DNA of 64,000 bases from Lyngbya sp. PCC 8106 (GTDB taxonomy: Bacteria > Cyanobacteriota > Cyanobacteriia > Cyanobacteriales > Microcoleaceae): contig NZ_AAVU01000027.1 in NCBI RefSeq assembly GCF_000169095.1, positions 27,897-91,896 on the forward strand, in the 5' to 3' direction. Shown here piece after piece: positions 33,301-42,264 of this stretch. The notes below the pieces were generated by a model. It saw only the letters and a program-made list of their open reading frames with translations, ran no database searches and was not told the DNA's origin. The first letter of the stretch is position 1, and every line of letters starts with the position of its first letter. The translations under genes were made by a program, and so were the position numbers.

Positions 33301-35741
33301 TTTGCTCGCTGAGTTAAACGCTCAATCACAGCTTTTGCTTCACTTTTTGAAAAGTCTTTTAAGTGATAACGAATTTTTTTATCTAGAATATTATTATTAA
33401 TTGCATCTAATTTCACCAAGTTCTCACATTCTAAAAGATAATGAAGATAATCTTCTCTCAATGAGAATACAACTTTCACAAAAGGTAGATCTAAACAAAT
33501 TCTCAAAAATTGAGAAAAAGCACAAATTTCTGCTCGAGAATTTACAAAGAAAAATTCTTCAAACTGATCAAATACCAGTACGGTTACTAAATTCCTTTCT
33601 CCATTCTTATGAAGATTTTTCAAAACAAATGAGTTGGGATTGAGTAAAAAGTCAGAGGGATAGTTTCTGGTTTTTTTCCAGGGCTTATAAGCAGCTTGAG
33701 CAATTGCTTTTTCCCATTGTTTTTTGATATCATTTTGTGGTTTTCTCGGATAACAATTTTCTTGTGCTAGGATTGCTTTTGTTAACGCTTGTTCAATTTC
33801 TTTTGACCAATGAGTATAGCTCCGAATTACCACAGGTAAAACATGACGAGCGCTCAAACTAATATTCGTTAACGCGGGAACTAATCCGGCATTTACTAAT
33901 GAGCTTTTTCCCACTCCTGAACGTCCATGAATAATAATTAGCTTATGATCATCTCTGCCTAATCTTTGCAAGAGATTATGAATATCTTTTTGCCGACAAG
34001 ATGCGATAATTTCTTCTGCCATCATCATCTGAGTTTCACCCTTTAAACTCGAAGGATTAACAACCTGTTTAGTCGGCTGAAGTTGATGAGCGCCAATAAA
34101 CGCTCTAAACCCATATTGATGCTCAATCTCTCGTTGTTTTTTCTTGATTCTAAATGCTTTTAAATATTGACCTTTTTCGTAGTAAATTGAACGTAACTCT
34201 GCTAAAATATTAATATATAAATGAGGATCATATTCAGGTTCCGTTCCCGCTTGAGCCTGTTCTAAGACCTCAACCGCCTCATCCCATCGTCCTAGATTTT
34301 TGGTACTTCGAGCTAACAGCAAAAGATACACACTACGACTCGAAACGGGTTCAGATGTTGGTAAAATAGTTAACGCCAGTCGAGTCAGTTTATCGGCTTT
34401 TAACCATTGAGAATGTTGTAAACTCACTTCTGCCATAAACCCATAATCTTTCGCAAGCTGACGAGGTGTACCATAGGTGAGGTGCATTTTTAATACTCGT
34501 TGGGCGAAGGTTTGTAACTCATCCCACTTTTGCAGACGTTGTAACAATTCCCCCATATAAGACATCACACCTGCTACTAAATCAGGTCGTCCAGCCTGTT
34601 CAAATACTTGCTGACATTGTTCTAAACTGACTTGTGCTTTCCCTAATAATGTTTGACTCAAACCCGGATTTCGAGCGGCTTGTAAACGGTAAGTGAGAGC
34701 AATATAAAACAGCACAATTCCCTGATATTTAATCAGAGATTGTTGCTCATCTAAATCACTAGAATCAGGATGAATCTGCTGAGATTCTGTAATAGAATTG
34801 ATATCTATAGAATCTTCAACAATGACTTCCCATTTAATCAATTGATGATCACGAACCCGACTTTTTTCCTCTGAGCGACTGCTATCATAATGCAGCAATG
34901 CCATAAAGCTTTTTTGGTAATGAATTCGAGCAATATCACTTTGATCACTTGCATCTCGGTCTTGGCCCCAAATAAACTCCCGACAGGCTTCTAAAGTGGG
35001 TTCCAACTCATAACCCCGATGTTGTAAGTCTCGCCAAGTCGATTCTAGTTCGCGCCGACGTCGAGAACCGGGAGAAAAATCATAGTTCTGTTGGGGAGAG
35101 TGGGGAAAAGAAATCGAATATTGAGTGGCAAGTTCCCCTTCTTTGATTTTTAGTTCAGCGCAGGAAAAGAGAATATTTGCTTGCTGTTGGAGATATTCAA
35201 TCAGTTCACAGGTTGCGAGTTCAAATTTAAGCGTTGCTGCTGCCCAACTTTTGAAATCTGGGGCTAATCGAATTAATTTAGTCGCGACTTCATCGGTAAT
35301 CCACATAATTAACGGAAAAGTAAAGTGTTTCCGAAATTCATCTCGAACTTGATTGGTAGAATTGAGTAAATGATCAAGAGAGGTAACTGTTTCTAACCCT
35401 AAAACCATCAAGGCAGTCGGAGGTTCATTTTGAATCGCTGAATATAAAGTTGTGTAAAGAGTTTCAACTGATTCTGGCAAGGTTAATTCTTGAATCGGAA
35501 TCGGGGATTTTTGTTGTAATTGTTTGATTAGTTTGAGTTGGAGACTGGAATAGTTACATCGCACTAAAATTAGAGAAAATTGTCCTTGAGATAAAGCGAT
35601 TGACCGCATCAATCGAGTTAGAAATTTCTCGTTGTGGGTGGCAGTTTGTTCGGAGGTATATAGAGTATCCATAGGATGAGCCGTTTTGCTCAAAATTATC
35701 GTAAAAGTTGACCCTGACTTCAGTTTATTTGATCTCAGCAT
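30354..35741 (-). CDS. Giant STAND-type NTPase with 14 WD40 repeats
   Basis: A 1,795-residue protein. Residues about 35-200 form an N-terminal effector-like domain (SLILVRCNYSSLQLKLI, ALMVLGLETVTSL, FPLIMWITDEVATKL) resembling an ATPase fold without a P-loop. TPR-like helices span about 335-545. The STAND NTPase has Walker A GRSGVGKSS at 606-614 and Walker B VLVFDQFEEF at 721-730. A hydrophobic helix lies near 1025. Fourteen WD40 repeats (FSPDG..IASAS.D.TVKLW) follow, enough for two seven-bladed propellers, with a 60-residue insertion after the ninth. WD40 would sense a ligand and trigger NTP-driven assembly. Defence or stress signalling is inference. The next gene upstream encodes another P-loop ATPase in the same direction. 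Confidence 0.9.
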   Translation of the reverse strand: MLRSNKLKSGSTFTIILSKTAHPMDTLYTSEQTATHNEKFLTRLMRSIALSQGQFSLILVRCNYSSLQLKLIKQLQQKSPIPIQELTLPESVETLYTTLYSAIQNEPPTALMVLGLETVTSLDHLLNSTNQVRDEFRKHFTFPLIMWITDEVATKLIRLAPDFKSWAAATLKFELATCELIEYLQQQANILFSCAELKIKEGELATQYSISFPHSPQQNYDFSPGSRRRRELESTWRDLQHRGYELEPTLEACREFIWGQDRDASDQSDIARIHYQKSFMALLHYDSSRSEEKSRVRDHQLIKWEVIVEDSIDINSITESQQIHPDSSDLDEQQSLIKYQGIVLFYIALTYRLQAARNPGLSQTLLGKAQVSLEQCQQVFEQAGRPDLVAGVMSYMGELLQRLQKWDELQTFAQRVLKMHLTYGTPRQLAKDYGFMAEVSLQHSQWLKADKLTRLALTILPTSEPVSSRSVYLLLLARSTKNLGRWDEAVEVLEQAQAGTEPEYDPHLYINILAELRSIYYEKGQYLKAFRIKKKQREIEHQYGFRAFIGAHQLQPTKQVVNPSSLKGETQMMMAEEIIASCRQKDIHNLLQRLGRDDHKLIIIHGRSGVGKSSLVNAGLVPALTNISLSARHVLPVVIRSYTHWSKEIEQALTKAILAQENCYPRKPQNDIKKQWEKAIAQAAYKPWKKTRNYPSDFLLNPNSFVLKNLHKNGERNLVTVLVFDQFEEFFFVNSRAEICAFSQFLRICLDLPFVKVVFSLREDYLHYLLECENLVKLDAINNNILDKKIRYHLKDFSKSEAKAVIERLTQRAKFELEPALIDALVQDLADEQGEVRPIELQVVGAQLQEEGGQGITTFAQYKQLGKNPKAELIKHSIEQVIEDCGKENEDAAWDVLFALTDEKFTRPIKTRRELITAIHSHNKFDLSKDLEQPVSFIDVILESGLLLRQREKTCIRETSLPENRYQLLHDYLVLPIRQRYAIKEQQRRTEIHQRLRQAQVAKKEAEAALQKMSQQQLIHRNRVLKQLLGLAVITAIGLAFTAKIAYKQKQLANIATLTAASDALFFSHQKFDAIMESLRAAQRLRQLKQLSLINFDLQNTESSIAATLQQAVYGIHELNRLEGHNEVVWDVSFSPDGNVIASGSVDKAIKLWTPKGKLLNTLKGHQKSITSVSFSPNAQMIASSSQDQTVKLWKLGQDTQIAAIPITLRGHGDIVSSVSFSPDGQIIASASEDKTVKLWSLEGQLLRTITAHYSPLNWVSFSPKGDVIATAGNDGTARLLTPRGRLLKTLRHSSSDQSKVYTVTFSPDGELIATVGSDRTIKLWNRQGRLLKILWGHEQIIYGVEFSPDSQMIATASGDKTVKLWSRDGELLRTFEGHGDQVTNVSFSPDGKILASSSYDKKVKLWRIEDIPLKLLEGHQDRVLGVSFSPDGQILASASQDQTVKLWSRSGTLLQTLKGYQDRVSAISFSPDGQLLATVSYDNRVKLWRITPDPKQAQQRDHFLWTYTSLREQLYFRSFYFPLRGSIEFDQSLLQSEASVFHPLSTVNTWTAHSDSLMSVSFSPNSQFIVTGSKDKTVKLWTPEGRLLQTFVGHQGWVNSVSFSPDGRMIASASDDGTVKLWNLQGKLLKTIMAHNAYVLGVSFSPDGHTIASAGYDNTVKLWSREGILLETLLKGSSDSVTSVVFSPDGHLIASASYDGFVKLWSRHNGTLLKTLLGHQNSVMSISFSPDSRVLASASRDQTVILWNLDLDDLIERACEWVGDYLKYNPYISNEDRSLCQLTEKREEFTGSGN

Positions 35742-36024
35742 AAATTATACCGAAGAAAGAAGATCTTAAGCTTCTTCGGATGACTCCTGTTCTTATCCAC
35801 AAGATTGGTTAAGTCTTCTCCTTTTTGATCCAATCAATTGAATACATTTATCCTCAACATCAATAAACTGAAAGTTTTATCGAATGTTAAAGAAAGTATT
35901 AATCAAATTTTATTGGTATGTTTTGTACTTTGTCAAGCTTAGACTTGATTTCAGGATTTAAGACAATTTAGACTAACCTGGTTACACAACAACCAACTCA
36001 AACAAAACCCATAGAGTAGAGAGA

Positions 36025-37365
36025 CTATCCTCGAAAAGACTGATTTAGCTCTAAAATACCCTTTTTAAATTGTCGAGTTTCCTCTAAAGCCGGATTGATC
36101 CCAAACCAACGACCATCACCATCACGATATTCAAAGACAAACATACTTCGGAGTAAAGTTTGACATTCTTCTTCTCCCCGAACGTGTTGATGATTGACGA
36201 CTTGTACCAGCAATTTCCACTCATCTTCAGTAATTGCACCTAAGAGATCATCACGATATTCCCGAATTACATTGTCGAGACAATCGCGAGTAAAAGGTGG
36301 ATCAGCTTGTTGTAGACAGCTATACATCAACATGAGTAACCGTCGCATATGACCCCCACTAATCCGACATAAGCGATCTAGAGTTTCTGGAGTGTCGAAT
36401 AATTCTGGAATTAACTCAGGGCGTTGTTCAGCCGGAATCTTCGGAAAAGCCCTCGCTAAAACCATTTCTCGCAACATTTCCATTCCCTGAGAGTAATCTT
36501 CACCTTGACGAGTTTTAACCGGAATCATCGGGAGAACTTTGGGTTTAACCCCAAATCGACTGGATAATCTTCCATAATCGTTAGAGAACATTAAAGTCAG
36601 AGGAATGGTATAAACCACATGACAATTGAGTCGTTTGAGTTGTTCGCCCCGATCAACAAACAGATATTCGGGTTGAGTTCGCCCCCAAGGTTTAGGAGAG
36701 TTATCCACCCGATCGAGGTTATCGATAATCACAACTAAGCCTTTTTTTCCTTGTGCTTTTAATGCAGTGTTAGCGCGTTCAAGGAGTTCTTTATTGATTG
36801 CATCGAGAATACTACTGACTCGCGGTTCGAGATATTGTCTGAGTTGAGAGCGTAATTTGGGGGAATCTTTGGTGCGAGCGCTTAATTTAGCAAATCCAAC
36901 TGACAGTTCTGCTTCTCCCGCGAGTTCTAAGGGAGTTTGCAAAAAGTCTGAAATTTCCGAGAACAGGTTGCCAAAGTATCCAGCTTTGATCCGAATTTGA
37001 GCGCCTTCGAGATTTTCACTGACTTGATGAGCGATCGCGAGTAAAATATCACTAATATCGACATCAGCCATGTCTAAATCTTGGGAAGACTCAAAATAAA
37101 CGACATGGTATCCTTGGTGTTCTAAGGTATCCTTAAGTCGAAATAGTTCAGTCGATTTGCCACAACCGATGTGTCCTGAAAAAAGTTGGCAAGTCGGTTC
37201 ATCCCCAGAAAGTAGCGTAATGGTGCGGCAGAGTTCTCGAACCAAATCGCTACCTCGAACTGAGGAAAAATCGATATAATACTGCCGATCCTCAGGATTT
37301 GCCATATCAATGGTTTTACTCGGATTGCAGGCTTTGTAAAATTGGATTAAATCTAAGCTCACCAC
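36025..37365 (-). CDS. P-loop AAA-type ATPase upstream of the STAND/WD40 gene
   Basis: A 446-residue ATPase with Walker A GHIGCGKST (64-72) and Walker B VVIIDNLDRV (about 207-216), then FVDRGEQLKRLNCHVVYTIPL and a sensor-like region LCRISGGHMRRLLMLM with a C-terminal helical domain. There is no obvious effector domain. It is co-oriented with the giant STAND gene and 283 bases upstream of it, with no gene in between. The start is GTG 37365 (followed by another GTG). The pairing suggests a common pathway but is not proof. Confidence 0.82.
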   Translation of the reverse strand: MVSLDLIQFYKACNPSKTIDMANPEDRQYYIDFSSVRGSDLVRELCRTITLLSGDEPTCQLFSGHIGCGKSTELFRLKDTLEHQGYHVVYFESSQDLDMADVDISDILLAIAHQVSENLEGAQIRIKAGYFGNLFSEISDFLQTPLELAGEAELSVGFAKLSARTKDSPKLRSQLRQYLEPRVSSILDAINKELLERANTALKAQGKKGLVVIIDNLDRVDNSPKPWGRTQPEYLFVDRGEQLKRLNCHVVYTIPLTLMFSNDYGRLSSRFGVKPKVLPMIPVKTRQGEDYSQGMEMLREMVLARAFPKIPAEQRPELIPELFDTPETLDRLCRISGGHMRRLLMLMYSCLQQADPPFTRDCLDNVIREYRDDLLGAITEDEWKLLVQVVNHQHVRGEEECQTLLRSMFVFEYRDGDGRWFGINPALEETRQFKKGILELNQSFRG

Positions 37366-37648
37366 AGCGGACTCTCTTGTGTGACAATTCTTTACCCAAA
37401 GTATAGATTGACACTTGGCTCAGTGGGGTGTGGACTCAAACAGAACAGGAGAGTCGGACAGACTAGGTGATATTACTGAAGGGCGAACCCCACTGGTGGT
37501 ATTAATTGATATACCCTCGTCAGTCGTTAGCAGTTGCAGTCCAAATCTGAATATTGAGCGAATCAATCCCTAAATGATTGATCCCCAATCTTTTCTCCGC
37601 TCATTATATAAATGTGAACCAGCCCAACCGTCGCGACAAGAGAGACTT

Positions 37649-38461
37649 ATGACGAATATTGTATCTGTTTCTTCTAACGAGTTAGGAAATCGGCGTCAGC
37701 AATTGCGTCGTCACCGTCGTCTACGCTTAGTACAAATTATTTGGCAAGCTCTAGCTGTGAGTGGTTTAACTGGGGGTGTCTTTTGGGCTGTTAACCAGCC
37801 GATTTGGTTGATTAATCAGCCTGAACAAGTCACCGTTGAAGGTAATCAATTACTCTCTGATCGACGAATTCGCGCTCTACTTCCCTTATCCTATCCTCAA
37901 TCTTTGTGGGAAATTCAACCCCAAGCGTTAGCAAAGACTTTAGAATCTCAAGGCCAAATTGCCAAAGCCAGCGTCAGCCGACAGTTGTTTCCCCCTCAGT
38001 TAACCATAAAAATCCAAGAACGACGTCCAGTGGCGATCGCTCAACCGAGTCCGACTTTAACTCGACGTTCAGATGCCTCGCAAGTGGGTTGGCTTGACGC
38101 CAATGGGGGTTGGATTCCGTTAGAAAGCTATGCTAAGTTAGAGCGATCCCGACAGTTGCCCAGTTTGAAGGTGATTGGCAACCCAGAGCAGTACCGTCCG
38201 CATTGGAAACAAATGTATGAAACCTTGAGTCGCTCTCCAGTGATGGTTTCTGAGATTAACTGGCAAAATCCAGCCAATTTAATGATCACTACCGAAATTG
38301 GAGTTGTACATCTCGGTGCTTATAGTCCTTTGTTTACTCAACAGCTTCGCGTTTTGGATCAGATGAGAAATTTACCGCAACAAGTCGATTTAGCCTTAGT
38401 GGATTATATTGATTTACAAAATCCCGATCACCCAGTCATTCAGATGTTGCCAGAACCCTAA
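37649..38461 (+). CDS. ftsQ: FtsQ-type cell division protein (POTRA domain)
   Basis: About 270 residues: a basic cytoplasmic N-terminus (RRQQLRRHRRLR), one membrane helix (IIWQALAVSGLTGGVFWAV), then a POTRA domain (NQPEQVTVEGNQLLSDRRIRALLPL, ASVSRQLFPPQLTIKIQERRPVA) and an FtsQ domain ending in DLQNPDHPVIQM. FtsQ links the divisome to septal wall synthesis. It is followed by ftsZ, the conserved cyanobacterial order. ATG 37649 places the basic tail correctly; an upstream in-frame ATG at 37574 is possible. Confidence 0.88.
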   Translation: MTNIVSVSSNELGNRRQQLRRHRRLRLVQIIWQALAVSGLTGGVFWAVNQPIWLINQPEQVTVEGNQLLSDRRIRALLPLSYPQSLWEIQPQALAKTLESQGQIAKASVSRQLFPPQLTIKIQERRPVAIAQPSPTLTRRSDASQVGWLDANGGWIPLESYAKLERSRQLPSLKVIGNPEQYRPHWKQMYETLSRSPVMVSEINWQNPANLMITTEIGVVHLGAYSPLFTQQLRVLDQMRNLPQQVDLALVDYIDLQNPDHPVIQMLPEP

Positions 38462-38660
38462 AACTTTGCTATTGTGCCGACTATCGCGATCAAGATACCT
38501 AAACCCCTCGCCTGATTGTGCTTGTCGCGCTCTGGTTCAAGTCCGTTGGGTAAACTGATTGCATCTTGAATTCCTCTTGGTTTAGATCGCAACTTACTTT
38601 ATAGTTGAGTTTGAGTTGCGTCCTTTATTGAAACGTTATTCACTACCCCTATCGATTAAA

Positions 38661-39950
38661 ATGGATTCTAAGAGTAACCTGGGGTCTACCCAAAGGAATA
38701 ATAATAATAATGAGCAAGCTGATCAGAAAGCCAATCTCTGGTTAGCTGCCGAGTCAGCAAATCCATTCCGCAAAAACGAGCGTATGGTAAACCCCAATAA
38801 CGAAAGTAATTCTATGCCTCACGAAGAGTCTTGGAGTACGGATATTATACCAAGTAACGCAGCGAAGATTAAAGTCATTGGTGTGGGCGGCAGTGGGGGA
38901 AATGCGGTCAATCGCATGATTGAGAGCGAGGTATCGGGTGTAGAGTTTTGGGCGGTCAATACAGATGCCCAAGCCTTGGCTCAGTCAAAAGCACTGAAAC
39001 GTTTACAAGTCGGACAAAAGTTAACCCGAGGACTAGGAGCGGGCGGTAATCCGGCGATTGGACAAAAAGCCGCAGAAGAATCTCGTGACGAAATTGCCCA
39101 TTCTTTAGAAGGGGCGGATTTAGTGTTTATTACAGCCGGATTAGGCGGGGGAACTGGAACAGGGGGCGCTCCGGTTGTGGCTGAAGTTGCCAAAGAAGTG
39201 GGTGCATTAACAATTGGTGTGGTGACACGACCTTTTACCTTTGAGGGGCGACGACGCATTTCTCAAGCCGATGAAGGGGTAGCTGCTTTACAAAGTCGGG
39301 TTGATACGTTGATTATTATTCCCAACAATAAGCTGTTGTCGGTGATTAACGAACAAACGCCTGTTCAGGAAGCCTTTCGCTATGCCGATGATGTCTTGCG
39401 TCAGGGTGTACAAGGGATCTCTGATATTATTACTATTCCTGGCTTAGTGAATGTTGACTTTGCTGATGTTCGGGCGGTGATGGCAGATGCGGGTTCAGCT
39501 TTGCTCGGTATTGGTTTGGGTTCGGGTAAATCAAGGGCTAGAGAAGCGGCAATGGGAGCGATTTCGTCTCCGTTACTAGAATCTTCTATTGATGGGGCAA
39601 AAGGGGTTGTCTTTAATATTACAGGTGGAACTGATTTGACGCTCCATGAGGTGAATGCGGCAGCCGAGACGATTTATGAAGTGGTTGATCCCAATGCCAA
39701 TATTATCTTTGGGGCGGTGATTGATGAACGGCTACAGGGAGAAATTAAAATTACGGTGATTGCAACTGGATTTTCAGGTGAAAAACAACAAAGCATTTCC
39801 AGCACCCGAGAAACAACACCCCAACCCCGAAATGCACCGTCGTCACCTTCACCTCTAAGCCAACAACCGTCGAAAGAGCCGGACGTACAACCCCAACAGC
39901 CGGGACTTGATATTCCAGACTTCCTCAGACAACGACGCCCTCGACGTTAG
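38661..39950 (+). CDS. ftsZ: Cell division GTPase FtsZ
   Basis: About 429 residues. After a roughly 70-residue Asn-rich leader, the tubulin-like GTPase starts with AKIKVIGVGGSGGNAVNRM, with the T4 signature GLGGGTGTGGAPV and T7-loop NVDFADVRAVMADAGSAL. The C-terminal peptide GLDIPDFLRQRRPRR binds partner proteins. FtsZ forms the division ring. I use ATG 38661; an in-frame TTG at 38616 would add 15 residues. The long N-terminal extension is characteristic of filamentous cyanobacteria. Confidence 0.97.
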   Translation: MDSKSNLGSTQRNNNNNEQADQKANLWLAAESANPFRKNERMVNPNNESNSMPHEESWSTDIIPSNAAKIKVIGVGGSGGNAVNRMIESEVSGVEFWAVNTDAQALAQSKALKRLQVGQKLTRGLGAGGNPAIGQKAAEESRDEIAHSLEGADLVFITAGLGGGTGTGGAPVVAEVAKEVGALTIGVVTRPFTFEGRRRISQADEGVAALQSRVDTLIIIPNNKLLSVINEQTPVQEAFRYADDVLRQGVQGISDIITIPGLVNVDFADVRAVMADAGSALLGIGLGSGKSRAREAAMGAISSPLLESSIDGAKGVVFNITGGTDLTLHEVNAAAETIYEVVDPNANIIFGAVIDERLQGEIKITVIATGFSGEKQQSISSTRETTPQPRNAPSSPSPLSQQPSKEPDVQPQQPGLDIPDFLRQRRPRR

Positions 39951-39970
39951 TCGAGTCAGTATTCGCTAAG

Positions 39971-40795
39971 ATGGCTTCACAATCTATGATTCCAGTCGCT
40001 CTCACCATTGCCGGCTCAGATAGTGGCGGGGGTGCAGGCATTCAAGCCGATTTGCGAACCTTTGCCTTTCATTGCGTTCACGGCACCAGTGCTTTAACTT
40101 GTGTTACGGCTCAAAATACTTTGGGGGTTAATCGAGTCGATGCCCTCTCACCCCAAGCCGTCGCTGACCAAATTACGGCGGTTGCTGAAGATATTGGGGT
40201 ACAAGCGACGAAGACGGGAATGTTGCTCAACTCCGAGATTATTCAACAGGTTGTCACGCAGGTTGAGCAGTGGCATCTACAGCCGTTAGTGGTTGATCCG
40301 GTCATGGTTTCCCGGACAGGAGCGCAATTAATTGATGATCAGGCGATTACGGCTTTGCGGGAAACTCTATTTCCCCATGCAACGGTGATTACACCCAATC
40401 GCTACGAGGCTGAAATTCTCACGGGATTGAAAATACAAACCCTTGATCAGATGTATACTGCCGCTCAACAGATTTATGATCAACTGGGAGTCAAAGCGGT
40501 TTTGGTGAAGGGAGGAAGTTTAGAAGCGTCTTTGCGAGGAACAGATGTGTGGTTTGATGGCAAACAGCTTCAGACTCTACAAACTGAACTCGTCAAAACT
40601 TCTCATACTCATGGTACTGGTTGTACGCTTTCAGCCGCGATCACGGCTAACCTTGCCAAAGGACAAGATCTATTTACCGCTATCCAAGGCGCAAAAACTT
40701 ACGTCACCCAAGCCCTTCAATTTTCCTTGAGTATTGGTCAGGGTCAAGGCCCGGTCGGACATTTTTTTCCGCTTCTCTCCCCGAGCCAATCTTGA
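39971..40795 (+). CDS. thiD: Hydroxymethylpyrimidine (phosphate) kinase
   Basis: A 274-residue ribokinase-fold enzyme of thiamine synthesis that phosphorylates HMP and HMP-P. It has the N-terminal ALTIAGSDSGGGAGIQADL, TAQNTLGV, VDPVMVSRTGAQL, the anion-hole/catalytic segment THGTGCTLSAAIT, and a normal length. It follows ftsZ by 20 bases and may be read through from it; the pathway link is not functional. Confidence 0.95.
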   Translation: MASQSMIPVALTIAGSDSGGGAGIQADLRTFAFHCVHGTSALTCVTAQNTLGVNRVDALSPQAVADQITAVAEDIGVQATKTGMLLNSEIIQQVVTQVEQWHLQPLVVDPVMVSRTGAQLIDDQAITALRETLFPHATVITPNRYEAEILTGLKIQTLDQMYTAAQQIYDQLGVKAVLVKGGSLEASLRGTDVWFDGKQLQTLQTELVKTSHTHGTGCTLSAAITANLAKGQDLFTAIQGAKTYVTQALQFSLSIGQGQGPVGHFFPLLSPSQS

Positions 40796-40825
40796 CTCTA
40801 ATTCCATCACGCGAAATCGGTAAAT

Positions 40826-41260
40826 TTATCTAGCCGATCTTTGACCCGAGGGTGAAGGATGCTTTTGTTGCCAGTAATACGGATGAGAGGGTAATTCCTT
40901 TGTGGTTTCCACTTCTGCTGTATTACTGCGAATGGCATTTTCAGCCATCACGTCCTCTTTTTCTTGAAATAGAGGAGTGGTACTTCGTAGGGGATCACGC
41001 TGCACGGCGGCTAACGCTTGACGAACTGCCGTTTTGATTTTAACTTGATATTCGTCTCTGGCGCATTTTTGTTGATGCAGCCACCCTTCGCGGCTAGAGG
41101 CATAGAGAGTTGGCAGACGGTTAAGCGCGTAGGTTTCAACTTCAGAACGCTGAATGTACTGCGTTAACCGAGGAGACAAAAGAGCCATTTGACTTCTGAC
41201 TTCTTCAGCCACCAAGTCTTCCATGATGTTGTGGTATTTTCTGCGTTGCTTCACTGACAT
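40826..41260 (-). CDS. comFB: ComFB-family protein (cyclic dinucleotide receptor family)
   Basis: A 144-residue protein from ATG 41260 with the ComFB pattern: NIMEDLVAEEVRSQM, EVETYALNRLPTLYASSREGW, and AVRQALAAVQRDP. Recent work places cyanobacterial ComFB proteins among c-di-GMP/c-di-AMP receptors that influence cell size and motility or competence; the role here is by family. The tail after about residue 98 is low-complexity. The upstream region is occupied by IS200/IS605-like sequence, which may have altered its promoter. Confidence 0.85.
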   Translation of the reverse strand: MSVKQRRKYHNIMEDLVAEEVRSQMALLSPRLTQYIQRSEVETYALNRLPTLYASSREGWLHQQKCARDEYQVKIKTAVRQALAAVQRDPLRSTTPLFQEKEDVMAENAIRSNTAEVETTKELPSHPYYWQQKHPSPSGQRSAR

Positions 41261-41350
41261 AGTAGTCACCGAAAACCTTAGTGTATTGAGTATTTTGACT
41301 GAATTGGTGCTGATCTTGCCCTGTCGTCCACACATCAACTGTGGATGATC

Positions 41351-41775
41351 TCCTTGACATCCTCCCAACGCCAACATTCTTTATGGCGTGGGATTCCCAA
41401 ATATCGCTATTTGAGTTTCTGCGTCTTCCCGAGCGGGGCGAGCGCACCTGCCCTCCGAGAGTTATTCCCTTCAGGTCTTAAAGTCGCTCCACAGACTATC
41501 CCCGCAAGTCCTGCGGTTAGAGACGTGTCGAAATCCCAACTGGAATTCTCTTTAACTGTTGATTCAAGGGATGTTTATGCCCGCCCTGTCATCTTTCCCC
41601 GGTCTACCAATTTGTCTGCGCCGCCAGTGTAACTGGACGCGCGCTCGCTCATGGCTGTCTGAATCCATTGTCTCGGGTGGGTCAGTGACCACTTGTATTG
41701 TACCAGAAATCCCTGTGCGGCATTCCTCCCAACTCCAACGTCCCTATCGTCGTGGGTCTCCTGCCGCCGGAAGAT
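41351..41775. mobile_element. Degenerate IS200/IS605-type remnant
   Basis: The left part shows TTGACATCCTCC and CGCCA-acattcttta-TGGCG (41369-41388) followed by GGGATTCCC, matching the style of the element at 29.0 kb. The right part has GCGGCATTCCTCCC...GTGGGTCTCCTGCCGC near 41716-41768, a second inverted structure. Frames here are short and do not resemble transposase. It fills the 533-base gap between comFB and dndE. Confidence 0.6.
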
Positions 41776-41793
41776 GAACCTTTAGCGAGTCGG

Positions 41794-42174
41794 TCATAAG
41801 GCAGTCTCGATCAACTCCTCTATTTCATTCACCTGAACCTCCTCGGCTAAATAACCAATTCCACGATGCAGATGAAGACGAAGTTGTTCTGCGAGAGTTT
41901 GTCTATCTGTGCCTAAGCCGTCTTGACAACACCGATACTTCAAGGCGGCTATAAAGACATCAGACAGTTCACCACTAAAGACTCGCCAAGTCATTTCAAT
42001 ACCCTGATCAGCAGATAATGAAACTGAAGAAGGTACAGTAGACTCTACAAGTGATAGACAAAAAGCCCAACGACAAAGAATATTCCACTGCTCAATCTTC
42101 GTTGTTCGCTTCAGCTTAATGAGCTGTTCTTTCGCTTCAGAGGAAAGACGAACTCGATCAACGGGTGGCTCCAT
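41794..42174 (-). CDS. dndE: DndE, DNA phosphorothioation-associated protein (orphan)
   Basis: A 126-residue protein with the DndE pattern: VRLSSEAKEQLIKLKRTTKIEQWNILCRWAFCLSL near the N-terminus and DGLGTDRQTL...LRLHLHRGIGYL near the C-terminus. DndE is part of the DndA/C/D/E phosphorothioation machinery and binds nicked DNA. No dndB, C or D gene is in the window: the neighbours are an IS remnant and comFB on one side and a PHP gene on the other. Sequence and length are intact, so either the gene is retained alone or the other dnd genes have moved or been lost. Confidence 0.88.
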   Translation of the reverse strand: MEPPVDRVRLSSEAKEQLIKLKRTTKIEQWNILCRWAFCLSLVESTVPSSVSLSADQGIEMTWRVFSGELSDVFIAALKYRCCQDGLGTDRQTLAEQLRLHLHRGIGYLAEEVQVNEIEELIETAL

Positions 42175-42236
42175 AAGTTCCTATGGTGAGTAAAATCTCT
42201 ACAGACCAGGAATTTACTGAAACCTGTTTGATCTCT

Positions 42237-42264
42237 ATTATACAACGATTAAGTGTTTTGTCGG
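42237..42264 (-). promoter_or_regulatory. Candidate promoter for dndE
   Basis: Reading leftward, TATAAT (42237-42242) is a perfect -10 box, preceded after 16 bases by CCGACA (42259-42264), which matches TTGACA at four of six. It is about 63 bases upstream of the dndE start. Nothing else is seen in 42265-42561 apart from A/T-rich spacer before the PHP gene. Confidence 0.45.

Noticed and set aside
41345..41777. Rightward frames of 72-95 residues between comFB and dndE
   Set aside because: They cover the degenerate IS remnant and have low-complexity, non-protein-like sequence.
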